Under the pieces are notes generated by a model. That model made no database searches. It was given only the letters and a program-made list of their open reading frames with translations, and had not been told where the DNA came from. From positions 403,453 to 467,452 of the forward strand of contig NZ_AMRV01000003.1 in assembly GCF_000342165.1 (NCBI RefSeq): a DNA stretch of 64,000 nucleotides, written 5' to 3'. Made by a program: the position numbers and the translations under genes. Source of the DNA: Pacificimonas flava (GTDB lineage Bacteria > Pseudomonadota > Alphaproteobacteria > Sphingomonadales > Sphingomonadaceae). Of the stretch, positions 18,725 to 27,664 are shown piece after piece (the stretch's first letter is position 1; every line of letters begins with the position of its first letter).

Positions 18725-20518
18725 TCAATATCCTGCCGCGTGGCCGTCCTTGCGCATCTCGCTGGCGCCCCAGTAGACGCCGGTTTCGGGGTCTCGGTAG
18801 ATCGCCTGATACCCGCCGAACGGACCGGTGGTGTATTCGACCGTCTGGCCGCGTGCCTCCAGATCGCGCACGACCTCGATGGGGACGCCCGATTCCACTT
18901 GCAGCAGGCCGCCGTCCGTCATTTTGCCGAGCGCGGTCGGCTCGTCCGCCTGCTCGTGATGGAAGCGGGCGGCGTCGCCCGCCGCCTGCACGTTCATGCC
19001 GAAATCGACCATGTTGACGACGATCTGCGCATGACCCTGCGGCTGCATGGCGCCGCCCATCAGACCAAAGCTCATCAGCGGGACGTCGTCCTTCGTCATG
19101 AAGGCGGGGATGATGGTCTGAAACGGGCGCTTGCCGGGCGCATAGGCATTGGCGTGGTCCGGATCGAGCGCGAACTGGGCGCCGCGGTCCTGGAACATGA
19201 AGCCGAGCGTGTGCCCTTCTCCGTCATCAGCGACGAGACCCGAACCCATGCCGCGATAATTGGACTGGATCAGGCTGACCATCATGCCGCTGGAATCGGC
19301 CGTCGTCAGGTAGATCGTATCGCCGGCGTCGATCCCGCTGGTGTCGAGGCCCGGCTCCACGCTCATCGCCGCCTTGTCGCCGATCAGCTTGCGGCGTTCC
19401 GCTGCGTAATCTTCGGAAATAAGGCGCTCGACCGGCACATCGGAAAACGCCATGTCGGCATAATAATGCGCGCGGTCGGCGAAGGCGAGCTTCTTGGCCT
19501 CCGTCATCACATGCCAGAATTCGCCCGAATCGCGGCCCATCGCCTTCAGATCGTAGCCTTCCAGGATGGTCAGCATCTGCAGCGCGGCGATGCCCTGGCT
19601 GTTGGGCGGCAGCTCCCAGACGTCGTAGCCGCGATAGTCGACGGAAACGGGATCGACCCATTCCGCCTCGTGCGATGCGAAGTCCTCATACCGATGCGGC
19701 GCGCCGATCCGCTCGAAATAGGCGGCCATGTCGCGCGCCAGTTCGCCGGTGTAGAAACTGTCCGGCCCCTGCTCCGCGATGGTTTTCAGCGTCCGTGCAA
19801 GATCCTTGTTGACGAACACCTCGCCGGCCTGCGGCGCCTTGCCGCCGGGCATGAATAGCTGGCGCCAGTTCTCGCCCTCCTCGACGATGCCTTCCGCGCT
19901 CAGGTCCGCGAAATTTCCCATCGAGCGGTTCCAGTACCACGCGATCAACTCGGAGACCGGATAGCCGTGTTCGGCGTAGTAGATGGCGGGCGCCAGATCG
20001 GCGCCCAGCGGCAGCTTGCCGAAACGCTCGTGCAGGGCCGCCCAGCCCGATACCGCACCCGGCACGGTGACGGATCGCCAGCCATAATCCGGAATATCGT
20101 CGCCGCCGGAGGCTTCACGAAGGTCCGCAAGGCTCTGCCCCATCGGCGCACGGCCGCTGGCATTGAGGCCGTAGAGTTTCTTGGTGTCCGGATCCCAGAC
20201 GATGGCGAACAGGTCGCCGCCGATGCCGTTACCGGTGGGCTCCATCAGGCCGAGCGCCGCGTTCGCCGCGATGGCCGCATCGACCGCGCTGCCCCCCTGC
20301 TTCAATATGTCGAGCGCCACGCCGGTCGCCAGCGGCTGGCTGGTTGCCGCCATGCCGTGGGTTGCCAGAACGGGCGAACGGGTCTGTCCCGCAAAGCCCT
20401 CATAACGGTCGCCCTGATCCTTGCGCGGCGGCTGTTCCGCCGGTGCGGCGACAGACGCGCCGGGGACCAGCGCCGCCATCATGGCCGCGCCGACGAGATT
20501 CCTGACAATTTTCATCAT
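18725..20518 (-). CDS. ggt: Gamma-glutamyltransferase (first copy)
   Basis: Periplasmic N-terminal nucleophile hydrolase that removes the gamma-glutamyl group of glutathione and related compounds. It has 597 residues with a signal peptide (to about residue 25, APA). The precursor is expected to cleave itself before the catalytic threonine in GDTIYLTTADSSG; downstream are NYRGMGSG and GLMGGAMQPQGHAQ. The second ATG (20515) sits at better distance from the gaggggg site than the first. It lies 59 bases downstream of gloB on the same strand, which places it in a glutathione-related group. A second, diverged copy is at 29597. Confidence 0.92.
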   Translation of the reverse strand: MMKIVRNLVGAAMMAALVPGASVAAPAEQPPRKDQGDRYEGFAGQTRSPVLATHGMAATSQPLATGVALDILKQGGSAVDAAIAANAALGLMEPTGNGIGGDLFAIVWDPDTKKLYGLNASGRAPMGQSLADLREASGGDDIPDYGWRSVTVPGAVSGWAALHERFGKLPLGADLAPAIYYAEHGYPVSELIAWYWNRSMGNFADLSAEGIVEEGENWRQLFMPGGKAPQAGEVFVNKDLARTLKTIAEQGPDSFYTGELARDMAAYFERIGAPHRYEDFASHEAEWVDPVSVDYRGYDVWELPPNSQGIAALQMLTILEGYDLKAMGRDSGEFWHVMTEAKKLAFADRAHYYADMAFSDVPVERLISEDYAAERRKLIGDKAAMSVEPGLDTSGIDAGDTIYLTTADSSGMMVSLIQSNYRGMGSGLVADDGEGHTLGFMFQDRGAQFALDPDHANAYAPGKRPFQTIIPAFMTKDDVPLMSFGLMGGAMQPQGHAQIVVNMVDFGMNVQAAGDAARFHHEQADEPTALGKMTDGGLLQVESGVPIEVVRDLEARGQTVEYTTGPFGGYQAIYRDPETGVYWGASEMRKDGHAAGY

Positions 20519-20577
20519 ACCCCCTCATGGCCGCTCCCCGCGGCCGATCCTTAACCCGCCGGACGCGTAACGCGCGC

Positions 20578-21309
20578 TCAGCCCTTGAATGCATCCTTGG
20601 CCGCGCGGCGGCGGCCAAGCTCCTCCGCACTGTCTGCCCGCATGAAGGGGTTGGTGGCAAGTTCCTGTTCGATCGTCGTCGGAACGGTCGGCTCGCCCGC
20701 CTCCCTCAGGGCGAGGACCCGGTCCTGCCGCGCGGCGATCGCTTCATTGGCCGGTTCGGCGGTCAGCGCGAAGCGGCCGTTCGCCGCTGTATATTCGTGC
20801 GCGCAGTAGACGCGCGTTTCGGGCGGCAGCGCGGCGAATTTCCGCAGACTGGCAAACATGTCGGCGGGCGTGCCCTCGAACAGCCGGCCGCAGCCCATGG
20901 CGAACAGCGTATCGCCGCAGAACAGCAGTCCGGCCCCTTCGAAATAATAGGCGTTGTGACCCGCAGTATGCCCCGGCACGTCGATAACGCGTCCCTCTTG
21001 GGCGCCGATATGGACCGTATCGCCCTCCGACACCGCACGGTCGATGCCGGTGATCTTTTCCGCCTCGCCGGCCGGCCCCGTAATCCGGCAGCCGGTCGCC
21101 GCCTTGATCTCCGCATTTCCGCCGACATGGTCGGGGTGCCAGTGCGTGTTGAGGATCTGCGTGATGCGCCACCCCCGGCTCGCCGCCGCGTCCAGCACGG
21201 GCGCGGCTACCGAGGGGTCGATAACCGCCGTCTCGCCGCTGTCCGCGTCATGTACGAGATAGACGTAATTGTCGTTGAGGACCGGTATCTGAACGACGTC
21301 GAGTGTCAT
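20578..21309 (-). CDS. gloB: Hydroxyacylglutathione hydrolase (glyoxalase II)
   Basis: Hydrolyses S-D-lactoylglutathione to lactate and glutathione, the second step of methylglyoxal detoxification. It has 243 residues of the metallo-beta-lactamase fold: NTHWHPDHVGG (THxHxDH binuclear metal site), VPGHTAGH, LFCGDTLFAMGCGR and YCAHEYT. C-terminal positions match the glyoxalase II substrate-binding region (TNPFMR). It lies 41 bases after gloA on the same strand and just before a gamma-glutamyltransferase. Confidence 0.95.
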   Translation of the reverse strand: MTLDVVQIPVLNDNYVYLVHDADSGETAVIDPSVAAPVLDAAASRGWRITQILNTHWHPDHVGGNAEIKAATGCRITGPAGEAEKITGIDRAVSEGDTVHIGAQEGRVIDVPGHTAGHNAYYFEGAGLLFCGDTLFAMGCGRLFEGTPADMFASLRKFAALPPETRVYCAHEYTAANGRFALTAEPANEAIAARQDRVLALREAGEPTVPTTIEQELATNPFMRADSAEELGRRRAAKDAFKG

Positions 21310-21350
21310 GGTTTCGGATCTCCTTCGGGAAAAGGGGCGGCGGCCCCGCC

Positions 21351-21767
21351 CTACCAGGTGCCGGTGTTCTCCATGGACGCCCAGGGTTCCGCCGGCGCCT
21401 TGCGCTCGCCCTTCTGAAGAAGCTCGACCGAGATCCCGTCCGGCGAACGCACAAAGGCCATGTGACCGTCGCGCGGCGGACGGTTGATTGTGACGCCGCC
21501 ATCCTGCAGCCGCCGGCAGCTCTCGTAGATGTCGTCGACAGCGTAGGCGAGGTGGCCGAAATTGCGGCCGCCATCATAGGTTTCCGGATCCCAATTGTAG
21601 GTCAGCTCGACCTGCGCATCCTCGTCGCCCGGCGCGGCCATGAAGACGAGCGTGAAGCGTCCGGCCTCGACATCCTTGCGCTTCACCTCCTTCAGGCCGA
21701 GCAGTTCGTAAAAGGCGATCGAGGCATCGAGATCCGCCACGCGGACCATGGTGTGCAGATATTTCAT
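21351..21767 (-). CDS. gloA: Lactoylglutathione lyase (glyoxalase I)
   Basis: Isomerises the methylglyoxal-glutathione hemithioacetal to S-lactoylglutathione. It has 138 residues with the paired VOC modules: metal ligands are expected at His5 (YLHTMVRV), Glu in VELTYNW, His in FGHLAYAV and Glu in SVELLQKG. The order matches bacterial Ni-type GloA. Its start overlaps the thioesterase stop by 4 bases (21764-21767) and gloB follows, so both glyoxalase steps are probably co-expressed. Confidence 0.95.
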   Translation of the reverse strand: MKYLHTMVRVADLDASIAFYELLGLKEVKRKDVEAGRFTLVFMAAPGDEDAQVELTYNWDPETYDGGRNFGHLAYAVDDIYESCRRLQDGGVTINRPPRDGHMAFVRSPDGISVELLQKGERKAPAEPWASMENTGTW

Positions 21768-22231
21768 GCGGTCTTTTCCTTGTTCCTGAGCGCCCGCCCC
21801 TCGAAGGTTTCGAAGACGAGGACGATGCCGTCCGGCACCGGCGTCGGCCCCTTGCCGACTTCTCCGACATGAACGGAGACGCTGGTGCCGAGCGCACGCA
21901 GATCGTCCTTGCCCTCACCGTTCGCAAGGCCGTGGATTTCCCATTCATAGGTCATCGAGCTGCTGCCGATGCGCTGGCAGCGCAGGCAGATGTCGAATTC
22001 CTCGTCCAGCACCAGCGGTTTCTTGTAGTCGATTGTGTTGCGGGCGACGTGAAACTCCGCGCCGCCGCCATCGGGCTGGGTAAGGTCTCTGCGTCCGGTG
22101 GCACGGAAATACTCGGTGATGCCCACGTCGAAATATTCCAGATAGCGCGTGTTGAACACGATCGCCTGGGCATCGATTTCGGCATAGCGGACGCGCAGCC
22201 GATGCGCGAAACGAAAGTCTGAGCGGGCCAT
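21764..22231 (-). CDS. 4HBT-family acyl-CoA thioesterase
   Basis: A 155-residue hot-dog-fold thioesterase of the 4-hydroxybenzoyl-CoA thioesterase / YbgC group, cytosolic. The catalytic Asp lies in the N-terminal motif RYAEIDAQAIVFNTRYLEYFD (Asp20). Substrate is some acyl-CoA; unlike YbgC it is not in a tol-pal cluster. It overlaps gloA by 4 bases and is the first gene of the gloA-gloB-ggt group. Confidence 0.85.
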   Translation of the reverse strand: MARSDFRFAHRLRVRYAEIDAQAIVFNTRYLEYFDVGITEYFRATGRRDLTQPDGGGAEFHVARNTIDYKKPLVLDEEFDICLRCQRIGSSSMTYEWEIHGLANGEGKDDLRALGTSVSVHVGEVGKGPTPVPDGIVLVFETFEGRALRNKEKTA

Positions 22232-22305
22232 GCGCCCCTACCTAGGAGCCGCCCCGCCGGGGCGCCAGCCTGCCTGACTTTACAGCCGGGCGCCCGGCCA
22301 GCCGT

Positions 22306-22701
22306 TCAGCCGGCGGCATCCTCGATGCCGTGCATGTCCTCGTCGCTGAGGCCGAAATGATGCCCGACCTCGTGCACCAGCACATGCGCGACCAGATGTT
22401 CGAGGCTCTCTTCATGGTCCGCCCAGTAATCGAGCAGGGGGCGGCGATAGAGATAGACCGTGTCGGGCAGGTTGCCGCTGAGGTCGACCGACTTTCCCAC
22501 CGCATAGCCGTGATAGAGGCCGAGGATGTCGAAGGGGCTTTCCAGCTGCATGTCCCGCTGCACCTCCTCGGAGGGAAAGTCCTCCACGACCAGACGCACG
22601 CCGTCCAGATATTGGCGGAACAGGTCCGGCAGGTTCGCGACGGCATCCGCGGCGAGGCTTTCAATGTCGTCCAGAGAGGGCGCGAAGGTTTCCCGGCTCA
22701 T
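22306..22701 (-). CDS. Zincin-like metallopeptidase family protein
   Basis: A 131-residue protein of the minimal zincin family (DUF1025, metallopeptidase family). The zinc motif HEVGHHFGLSDEDMHGIE near the C-terminus supplies two histidines (HExxH) and a likely third ligand downstream. The N-terminal half is acidic and helical (LESLAADAVANLPDLFRQYL). Relatives are cytosolic and mostly of unknown substrate. It stands alone between the thioesterase (74 bases) and the divergent phhB. Confidence 0.8.
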   Translation of the reverse strand: MSRETFAPSLDDIESLAADAVANLPDLFRQYLDGVRLVVEDFPSEEVQRDMQLESPFDILGLYHGYAVGKSVDLSGNLPDTVYLYRRPLLDYWADHEESLEHLVAHVLVHEVGHHFGLSDEDMHGIEDAAG

Positions 22702-22757
22702 GTTTCCGCCTTTCCTGCGCTTGAGATATGGGGCCCGGCCGGATTATGGAAGCGCGC

Positions 22758-23051
22758 ATGAGCATAGAAAAACTGACGGACGCCGAGCGCGCCGAACATC
22801 TTCCGGCGCTGACCGGCTGGACTGTCGTGGACGGCCGCGACGCCATTGCGAAATCCTTCAAATTCTCGGATTTCGTCGGCGCCTTCGGCTTCATGAGCCG
22901 CGTTGCGCTGCTTGCCGAGAAGGCGGACCATCATCCCGAATGGTCGAACGTCTATAACGGCGTGGACATCGTCCTGACGACGCACGACGCGGATGGTCTG
23001 TCCATGCGCGACGTGAAGCTGGCAAGGGCCATCGACGGGGTGGCGGCATGA
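22758..23051 (+). CDS. phhB: Pterin-4a-carbinolamine dehydratase
   Basis: Recycles the pterin cofactor of aromatic amino acid hydroxylases by dehydrating 4a-hydroxytetrahydrobiopterin. It has 97 residues. The family motif is complete: [29 protein letters not shown], with the paired His and the distal His of the active site. The ATG at 22758 is preferred; 22746 is an in-frame alternative. No phenylalanine hydroxylase is adjacent. Its stop overlaps the bioY start by 4 bases. Confidence 0.9.
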   Translation: MSIEKLTDAERAEHLPALTGWTVVDGRDAIAKSFKFSDFVGAFGFMSRVALLAEKADHHPEWSNVYNGVDIVLTTHDADGLSMRDVKLARAIDGVAA

Positions 23052-23605
23052 GCAACCGGGCCCTGCCGGTCATCGGCCATCCCGCATTGCCGCAGCAGGC
23101 GGCTCTTGTCGTTCTGGGCACGCTGATTCTGGCGCTGTCCTCCTACATCGCCATTCCGCTGGCACCGGTGCCGATCACCATGCAGACGCTCGCCGTCACG
23201 CTGATCGGGGCGATCTACGGTCCGCGTCTGGGCGCGATCACCGTCGCTGCCTGGCTGGCGGAGGCCGCGGCCGGCATGCCGGTCCTGGCGGACGGCCATG
23301 CCGGCCTTCCCTACATGATGGGTCCGACGGCCGGGTATCTCGCCGCCTTTCCCGTCGTCGCCTTCGTGACGGGTTGGCTGTGCGTGCACGGCGCCCATGG
23401 ACGGCGGCCGATCCTTGCCTTCGGTGCCATGGCGCTCGGCAACCTTCTGTGCCTCGGCATCGGCGCGGCCTGGCTGGCGGCGCTGATCGGCGCGCCGGCG
23501 GCGATTGCGTCGGGGGTCACGCCCTTTCTGCTGGGTGCCGGCATCAAATCGGCCATGGGTGCGGCGATCCTCTGGGGCATCGCGGCAACGCGCCGGCGCC
23601 GCTGA
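23048..23605 (+). CDS. bioY: Biotin transporter BioY
   Basis: The substrate-binding S-component of biotin ECF transporters, an inner-membrane protein of 185 residues with about six helices. The family motif [22 protein letters not shown] and the following GP(T)[16 protein letters not shown] are clear. No bioM or bioN is adjacent, so it may act alone, as some BioY do, or with a distant ECF module. It is coupled to phhB by ATGA. No biotin repressor site is visible upstream. Confidence 0.93.
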   Translation: MSNRALPVIGHPALPQQAALVVLGTLILALSSYIAIPLAPVPITMQTLAVTLIGAIYGPRLGAITVAAWLAEAAAGMPVLADGHAGLPYMMGPTAGYLAAFPVVAFVTGWLCVHGAHGRRPILAFGAMALGNLLCLGIGAAWLAALIGAPAAIASGVTPFLLGAGIKSAMGAAILWGIAATRRRR

Positions 23606-23645
23606 GGTTCGGTGCCCGGCGGCAGCTGCCCGCCGGCAGGATGTC

Positions 23646-24452
23646 TTAGAGCACCTGCCGGCGCAGCTTCGCCATGCCGCCGATCCAGCGGTCATAGTCG
23701 GCCGCCTTGTGCGTCATGTATCCGCGCACCGATTCGTGCGGCGTGATCAGGAAGCGTCCCTCGGCCATGCCCTTCAGCGCGGCGGCGGCGACGGCTTCCG
23801 GTTCCAGAATGCCGTCCACATTCGCGCCGCCCTTCAGGTTGTCCTCCGGATTCTCGCCGATCATGGCTGTGCGGACGGCCTGCGGACAAAGGGCGGACAC
23901 GCCGATCCCCTGATCGCGAACCGTATAGGCGAGCGATTCGGCAAAGCCGATGGCGGCATGCTTGCTGACGGAATAGGGCGCCGAGCCGATCTGGCTGAGC
24001 AGTCCGGCGGCGCTGATGGTCGCCAGGAACCAGCCGGCGCCGCGATCGCGGAAACGGGGCACGACCGCCTTCGCCGCCGCGATATGCGCCAGGCAGTTGA
24101 CGCGAAAGCAATCCTCGAAATCGGACAACGGTGCAGAGGCGGCATCGGCCGGATCGGCATCGGGGCGGCCGATGCCGGCGTTCGCGGCGAAGAGGCCGAT
24201 GGGCCCCACCTCCTCCTCCACGCGGGCCACCATGGCAGCGGCGGCGGCCTCGTCCGCCACATCGATGGCGAAGGTCAGGCCGCCGATCTCCTGCCCCGCC
24301 GGCGCCAATGCCTCCGCATCCCGGTCGGCAAGCGCGACATGCCGAGCGCCGGCCGATTTCAGCGCCCGGGCCAGGGCGAGGCCGATGCCGTTCGCCCCGC
24401 CGGTGACGATGCAGATCTGGTCCTTTGGATCGAAACCGGCCGGGCGCGGCAT
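23646..24452 (-). CDS. Short-chain dehydrogenase (first of pair)
   Basis: An NAD(P)-dependent oxidoreductase of 268 residues, classical SDR: TGGANGIG cofactor loop, ANAGIG, catalytic Ser-Tyr-Lys in SAAGLLSQIGSAPYSVSKHA, and CPQAVRTAM. Substrate unknown. It starts 18 bases after the next upstream gene, an SDR of 3-hydroxyacyl-CoA dehydrogenase type, suggesting a shared fatty-acyl or amino-acid breakdown role. Confidence 0.85.
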   Translation of the reverse strand: MPRPAGFDPKDQICIVTGGANGIGLALARALKSAGARHVALADRDAEALAPAGQEIGGLTFAIDVADEAAAAAMVARVEEEVGPIGLFAANAGIGRPDADPADAASAPLSDFEDCFRVNCLAHIAAAKAVVPRFRDRGAGWFLATISAAGLLSQIGSAPYSVSKHAAIGFAESLAYTVRDQGIGVSALCPQAVRTAMIGENPEDNLKGGANVDGILEPEAVAAAALKGMAEGRFLITPHESVRGYMTHKAADYDRWIGGMAKLRRQVL

Positions 24453-24470
24453 GGCGTTACTCCCTAGGGC

Positions 24471-25253
24471 TCAGCGCGGCGCCATGCGAATGGCCCCGTC
24501 CAGACGCACATCCTCGCCGTTGAAGTAGGAGTTGCGGCACATCTCCACCGCCAGAGAGGCATATTCGTCCGGATTGCCCAGGCGCTTCGGAAACGGCACG
24601 GAGGCGGCGAGCGCCTGCTTCACATTGTCGGGCGCGCCCTGCATCAGCGGCGTATCGAAGATGCCCGGCAGGATGGTGTTCACGCGAATCCCCTCCGACA
24701 TCAGGTCGCGCGCAACCGGCAGGGTCATGCCGACGACACCGCCCTTCGACGCGGAATAGGCGGCCTGTCCCATCTGGCCATCCTCCGCGGCGACGGAGGC
24801 CGTGTTGACGATGGCGCCCCGCTCCCCGAACTCGCCGACGGGATCCAGGGTCAGCATGCCGGCGGCGGATTTTGCGATGCAGCGGAACGTACCGACCAGG
24901 TTGATCTGAATGATCATGTTGAAGGCATCGAGCGGGAAATGCTTGATCGAGCCGTCGGTCTTGGAACGGCTGGCCGTCTTCATCGCGTTGCCCGTGCCGG
25001 CGCAGTTGACGAGAATCCGCTCCTGCCCATGCGCGGCCCGCGCCTTTTCGAATCCGGCATCGACGGATTCGTCGGAGGTGACGTTCACCTCGCAGAAAAT
25101 GCCGCCGATGTCCTTGGCCACGGCCTCGCCCTTTTCCGCATTCAGGTCGAACAGCGCGACCTTCACGCCCTCGGCGGCAAGCTTGCGGGCGGTGGCGGCG
25201 CCAAGGCCGGACGCGCCGCCGGTGACGACGGCGCTGATGCCTTCGAGTTTCAT
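24471..25253 (-). CDS. 3-hydroxyacyl-CoA dehydrogenase-type SDR
   Basis: A 260-residue SDR most like HSD17B10/3-hydroxy-2-methylbutyryl-CoA dehydrogenase: TGGASGLGAATARKLAAEG, NCAGTGNAMKT, NTASVAAEDGQMGQAAYSASKGG (catalytic Tyr and Lys) and LPGIFDTPLM. The reaction would be oxidation of a 3-hydroxyacyl-CoA during fatty acid or isoleucine degradation. It is transcribed with the downstream SDR and lies 37 bases after a DMT transporter. Confidence 0.88.
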   Translation of the reverse strand: MKLEGISAVVTGGASGLGAATARKLAAEGVKVALFDLNAEKGEAVAKDIGGIFCEVNVTSDESVDAGFEKARAAHGQERILVNCAGTGNAMKTASRSKTDGSIKHFPLDAFNMIIQINLVGTFRCIAKSAAGMLTLDPVGEFGERGAIVNTASVAAEDGQMGQAAYSASKGGVVGMTLPVARDLMSEGIRVNTILPGIFDTPLMQGAPDNVKQALAASVPFPKRLGNPDEYASLAVEMCRNSYFNGEDVRLDGAIRMAPR

Positions 25254-25290
25254 CTTGCGAATTCTCCCATTGTTCTTCGGATGTGTTCGT

Positions 25291-26190
25291 TCAGGTAACG
25301 CGCGGGGTAGACGCCGGGCCGCGGCGCGACAACTGAGCTTCCCGGTAGGCTAGGTAAATTGCGGAGGCGAGAATGATGCCGCCGCCGATCAGAACTTCGG
25401 GGCGCAGCACGTCGCCGAACACCAGAACGCCGATGCCGACGATGAAGCCGAAGCGCACGAAATCATAGGGCATGATCGCCGTTGCGTCGGCCAGCGAGAA
25501 GGCGCGCACCATCGCCGTCTGCCCGCCCAGCGTGAACGCGCCGGTCAGAAGCAGGTACACCCATGTCAGCGGCTGCGGCCAGCTCCACACGAACAGCGAG
25601 ACGATGAGAGCGGGAAGAATGGGAAGGACGAAGCTCCACGCCACCACCGTGTTGGGATGATCGAAGCCGACCAGCCTTTTGATGGCGATGGTGGTGAACG
25701 CGGTCGCGATTGTGGCGACGATCGCCGCGAGAATGCCCGGCGTCAGCGGCTCCGCGCCGGGTTGCAACACGTAGAGAACGCCGGCGAAGCCGACCGCGAG
25801 CGCCGCCATGCGGCGAAACCGAACCTTCTCCCCCAGAAAGAGAAACGCACCGAAGGTCGCGAACACGGGCGCGGCGAAGGTGATCGCCTGAACCGTCGCG
25901 ATGGGTGCGTTCGCCAGCGCATAGAAGGTCGCGAACATGGCGATGATGCCGGACGTCGCGCGCATCGCATGGCCGCCGAGCCGGCTGAGCGGCATGCGCA
26001 CCTTTCCGGCGATGACGAACGGCATCAGGATCGCCGAGCCGATCAGGCAGCGCCAGAACACGACCTCGAAGGGATGGATGTCCTGCCCCGCAAGCTTGAT
26101 GAACGTCCAGGCGACCGCGAACAGCAGCGAGGATGCGATGATCCAGGCGGGCGCGGCAAAGCCTTCGGAAATGCGGAGGCGCGCCATCAT
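25291..26190 (-). CDS. EamA/DMT-family transporter
   Basis: An inner-membrane protein of 299 residues with ten predicted helices in two EamA repeats (first ends near VLYVLQPG, second near FGDVLRPEVLIGGGIILASAIYLAYR). FWRCLIGSAIL and ATSGIIAMFATFYALANAPIATVQAITFAAPVF are typical of the family, which exports amino acids, nucleosides or metabolites. Substrate unknown. It precedes two SDR genes on the same strand. Confidence 0.88.
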   Translation of the reverse strand: MMARLRISEGFAAPAWIIASSLLFAVAWTFIKLAGQDIHPFEVVFWRCLIGSAILMPFVIAGKVRMPLSRLGGHAMRATSGIIAMFATFYALANAPIATVQAITFAAPVFATFGAFLFLGEKVRFRRMAALAVGFAGVLYVLQPGAEPLTPGILAAIVATIATAFTTIAIKRLVGFDHPNTVVAWSFVLPILPALIVSLFVWSWPQPLTWVYLLLTGAFTLGGQTAMVRAFSLADATAIMPYDFVRFGFIVGIGVLVFGDVLRPEVLIGGGIILASAIYLAYREAQLSRRGPASTPRVT

Positions 26191-26319
26191 CTCGGGCGCG
26201 CGGCGTCAGCTCGGGCGCACGGACGGCGCGGGATGAGGCTGCGAGGGCTTGGTTGCTGCACGGGAGCCTACGTCGCGGCTTTCGGTGCGTTTGAAAAGCC
26301 CCCAAGTTGGTGAAGTCAT

Positions 26320-26357
26320 CGCCGGGTGCGGCCACGTCATGGTCCGCGCACCCGGCG
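26320..26357 (-). terminator. Hairpin after the small membrane gene
   Basis: Perfect 11-base arms cgccgggtgcg (26320-26330) and cgcacccggcg (26347-26357) with a 16-base loop, 18 bases past the stop of the minus-strand gene at 26375. There is no T-run, so it may be a stabilising hairpin or a weak terminator. Confidence 0.4.
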
Positions 26358-26374
26358 CCTTGTGTCCGTCTTCC

Positions 26375-26806
26375 TCAGGCGAAGATGAGGGCCTTTGCAG
26401 CCACGGCGAACAGACCGAACCCCATCAGCAGCATGGGAAGCGGCAGGATCTGCCAGGCAGCCTCACGCGCGCTCAACTGACCGTCACCGCTGGCCACGGG
26501 CGCATGGCTGCGGCGCTGCCTCGCCTCCTGCCCGATCGGGGAGATCAGGCCGCCGCCGAAATAGGCAGCGAAGCAAACGGCGAAGATCGCGAACAGGAGC
26601 GGAAACGACGCCGCACCCATGGCGGGCATGGCGAGCGCCAGCAGAAGCACAAGGAAACTGCCTGCGAAGACGAGAAGGATCGGCAGGGGGACGGCGCCGG
26701 CCGCCCGCACGCTGCTGAGCGCCGGCCCGCCATTATGGCCGGGACCGGCAATGGGCGCCGCGCCGACCCGCAACCCGTCGAAATCATGTAGAACGTCCTG
26801 GCTCAT
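26375..26806 (-). CDS. Small membrane protein of unknown function
   Basis: 143 residues. An N-terminal hydrophilic segment (MSQDVLHDFDGLRVG, then GPGHNGGPAL) is followed by two adjacent hydrophobic segments (about 39-75), a basic loop (GQEARQRRSHAPV) and a C-terminal helix (LPLPMLLMGFGLFAVAAKALIF). The GHNGGP motif recurs in many alphaproteobacterial small proteins of unknown role. The ATG at 26806 lies 8 to 9 bases after aggag; a second ATG at 26812 is too close to it. It is divergent from the Fnr regulator. Confidence 0.6.
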   Translation of the reverse strand: MSQDVLHDFDGLRVGAAPIAGPGHNGGPALSSVRAAGAVPLPILLVFAGSFLVLLLALAMPAMGAASFPLLFAIFAVCFAAYFGGGLISPIGQEARQRRSHAPVASGDGQLSAREAAWQILPLPMLLMGFGLFAVAAKALIFA

Positions 26807-26926
26807 CGTCATTCTCCTGGCATCGACCGCGCCAAAAAAGGAATGGGCGGCGGCGAGCCCCTTGATAAAGCGAGCCGCGAAGGGAATTTTGCGCTGAGTC
26901 AATTTTGCCGTGCGAAAGGAACGCCC

Positions 26927-27643
26927 GTGCCGGAGCCTTCACCCTGCAGCGATTGCCTGGTCCGCAACCGGGCGCTCTGTCAGGTGCTGGATGCCCCTGC
27001 CCTGCAGCAATTCGCAGCCAGCGGCCGCCGCGAACGCCTGCCCCGGGGACGCACCCTGACCTGGCAGGGCGACGAGGACGGCGTCTGTGCCACGCTGACG
27101 CGCGGGGCCCTGAAACTGTCGGTGGTGGATGCGGATGGCAGCGAGCGGGTCACGGGTCTGGCATTTCCCGCGGATTTCGTCGGAACACCCTTTCCCGGCG
27201 CCGCGACCATGCAGATTTCGGCCCTGACGGACTGCGACATCTGCGTCTTCCCACGGCGCGCCTTCGCGCGGGCCCTGAACGAGAATCGGAAGCTGGAAAC
27301 GGAATTGCTGCGCCGAACCCTCGGTGCGCTCGACGAAGCCCGGCTCAGCCAGACCAGGAGCGGCTCCGCACCGGCACGGGTGCGGCTTGCGGCACTCCTT
27401 CTCCACCTTCTGGGCCGGGGTGCTGCCGGGTGCGCCGCGAATCCCGATCCGAACAGGCTGGAGCTGCCGCTGTCGCGGGGCGAGATCGGCCAGCTTCTCG
27501 ACCTGCGGATCGAGACGATCAGCCGCGAACTGGGCGCGCTGGAGGCAGACGGAATCATCGCCCGCGACGGCCGGCGCGGCCTTCGCATTCTGGACCGGTC
27601 CGGGCTCCAGGCGGCGGCGAATGCGGCTGGCGGGGGGAGATAG
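26927..27643 (+). CDS. Fnr-type oxygen-sensing regulator
   Basis: A Crp/Fnr transcription factor of 238 residues from GTG 26927, chosen because aaagga lies 7 bases upstream and the protein then opens at the cysteine cluster. Cys7, Cys10 and Cys18 (CSDCLVRNRALC) plus Cys106 (DCDICVFP) are placed like the 4Fe-4S ligands of FNR, so it probably dimerises and binds DNA only at low oxygen. The cNMP-like beta barrel spans about 25-130 and the HTH recognition helix is RIETISRELGAL near the C-terminus. A degenerate Fnr-like box, TTGCG-N4-GTCAA, lies at 26889-26902. Confidence 0.85.
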   Translation: MPEPSPCSDCLVRNRALCQVLDAPALQQFAASGRRERLPRGRTLTWQGDEDGVCATLTRGALKLSVVDADGSERVTGLAFPADFVGTPFPGAATMQISALTDCDICVFPRRAFARALNENRKLETELLRRTLGALDEARLSQTRSGSAPARVRLAALLLHLLGRGAAGCAANPDPNRLELPLSRGEIGQLLDLRIETISRELGALEADGIIARDGRRGLRILDRSGLQAAANAAGGGR

Positions 27644-27664
27644 ACCCCCGCCCGGAACCAGCGC

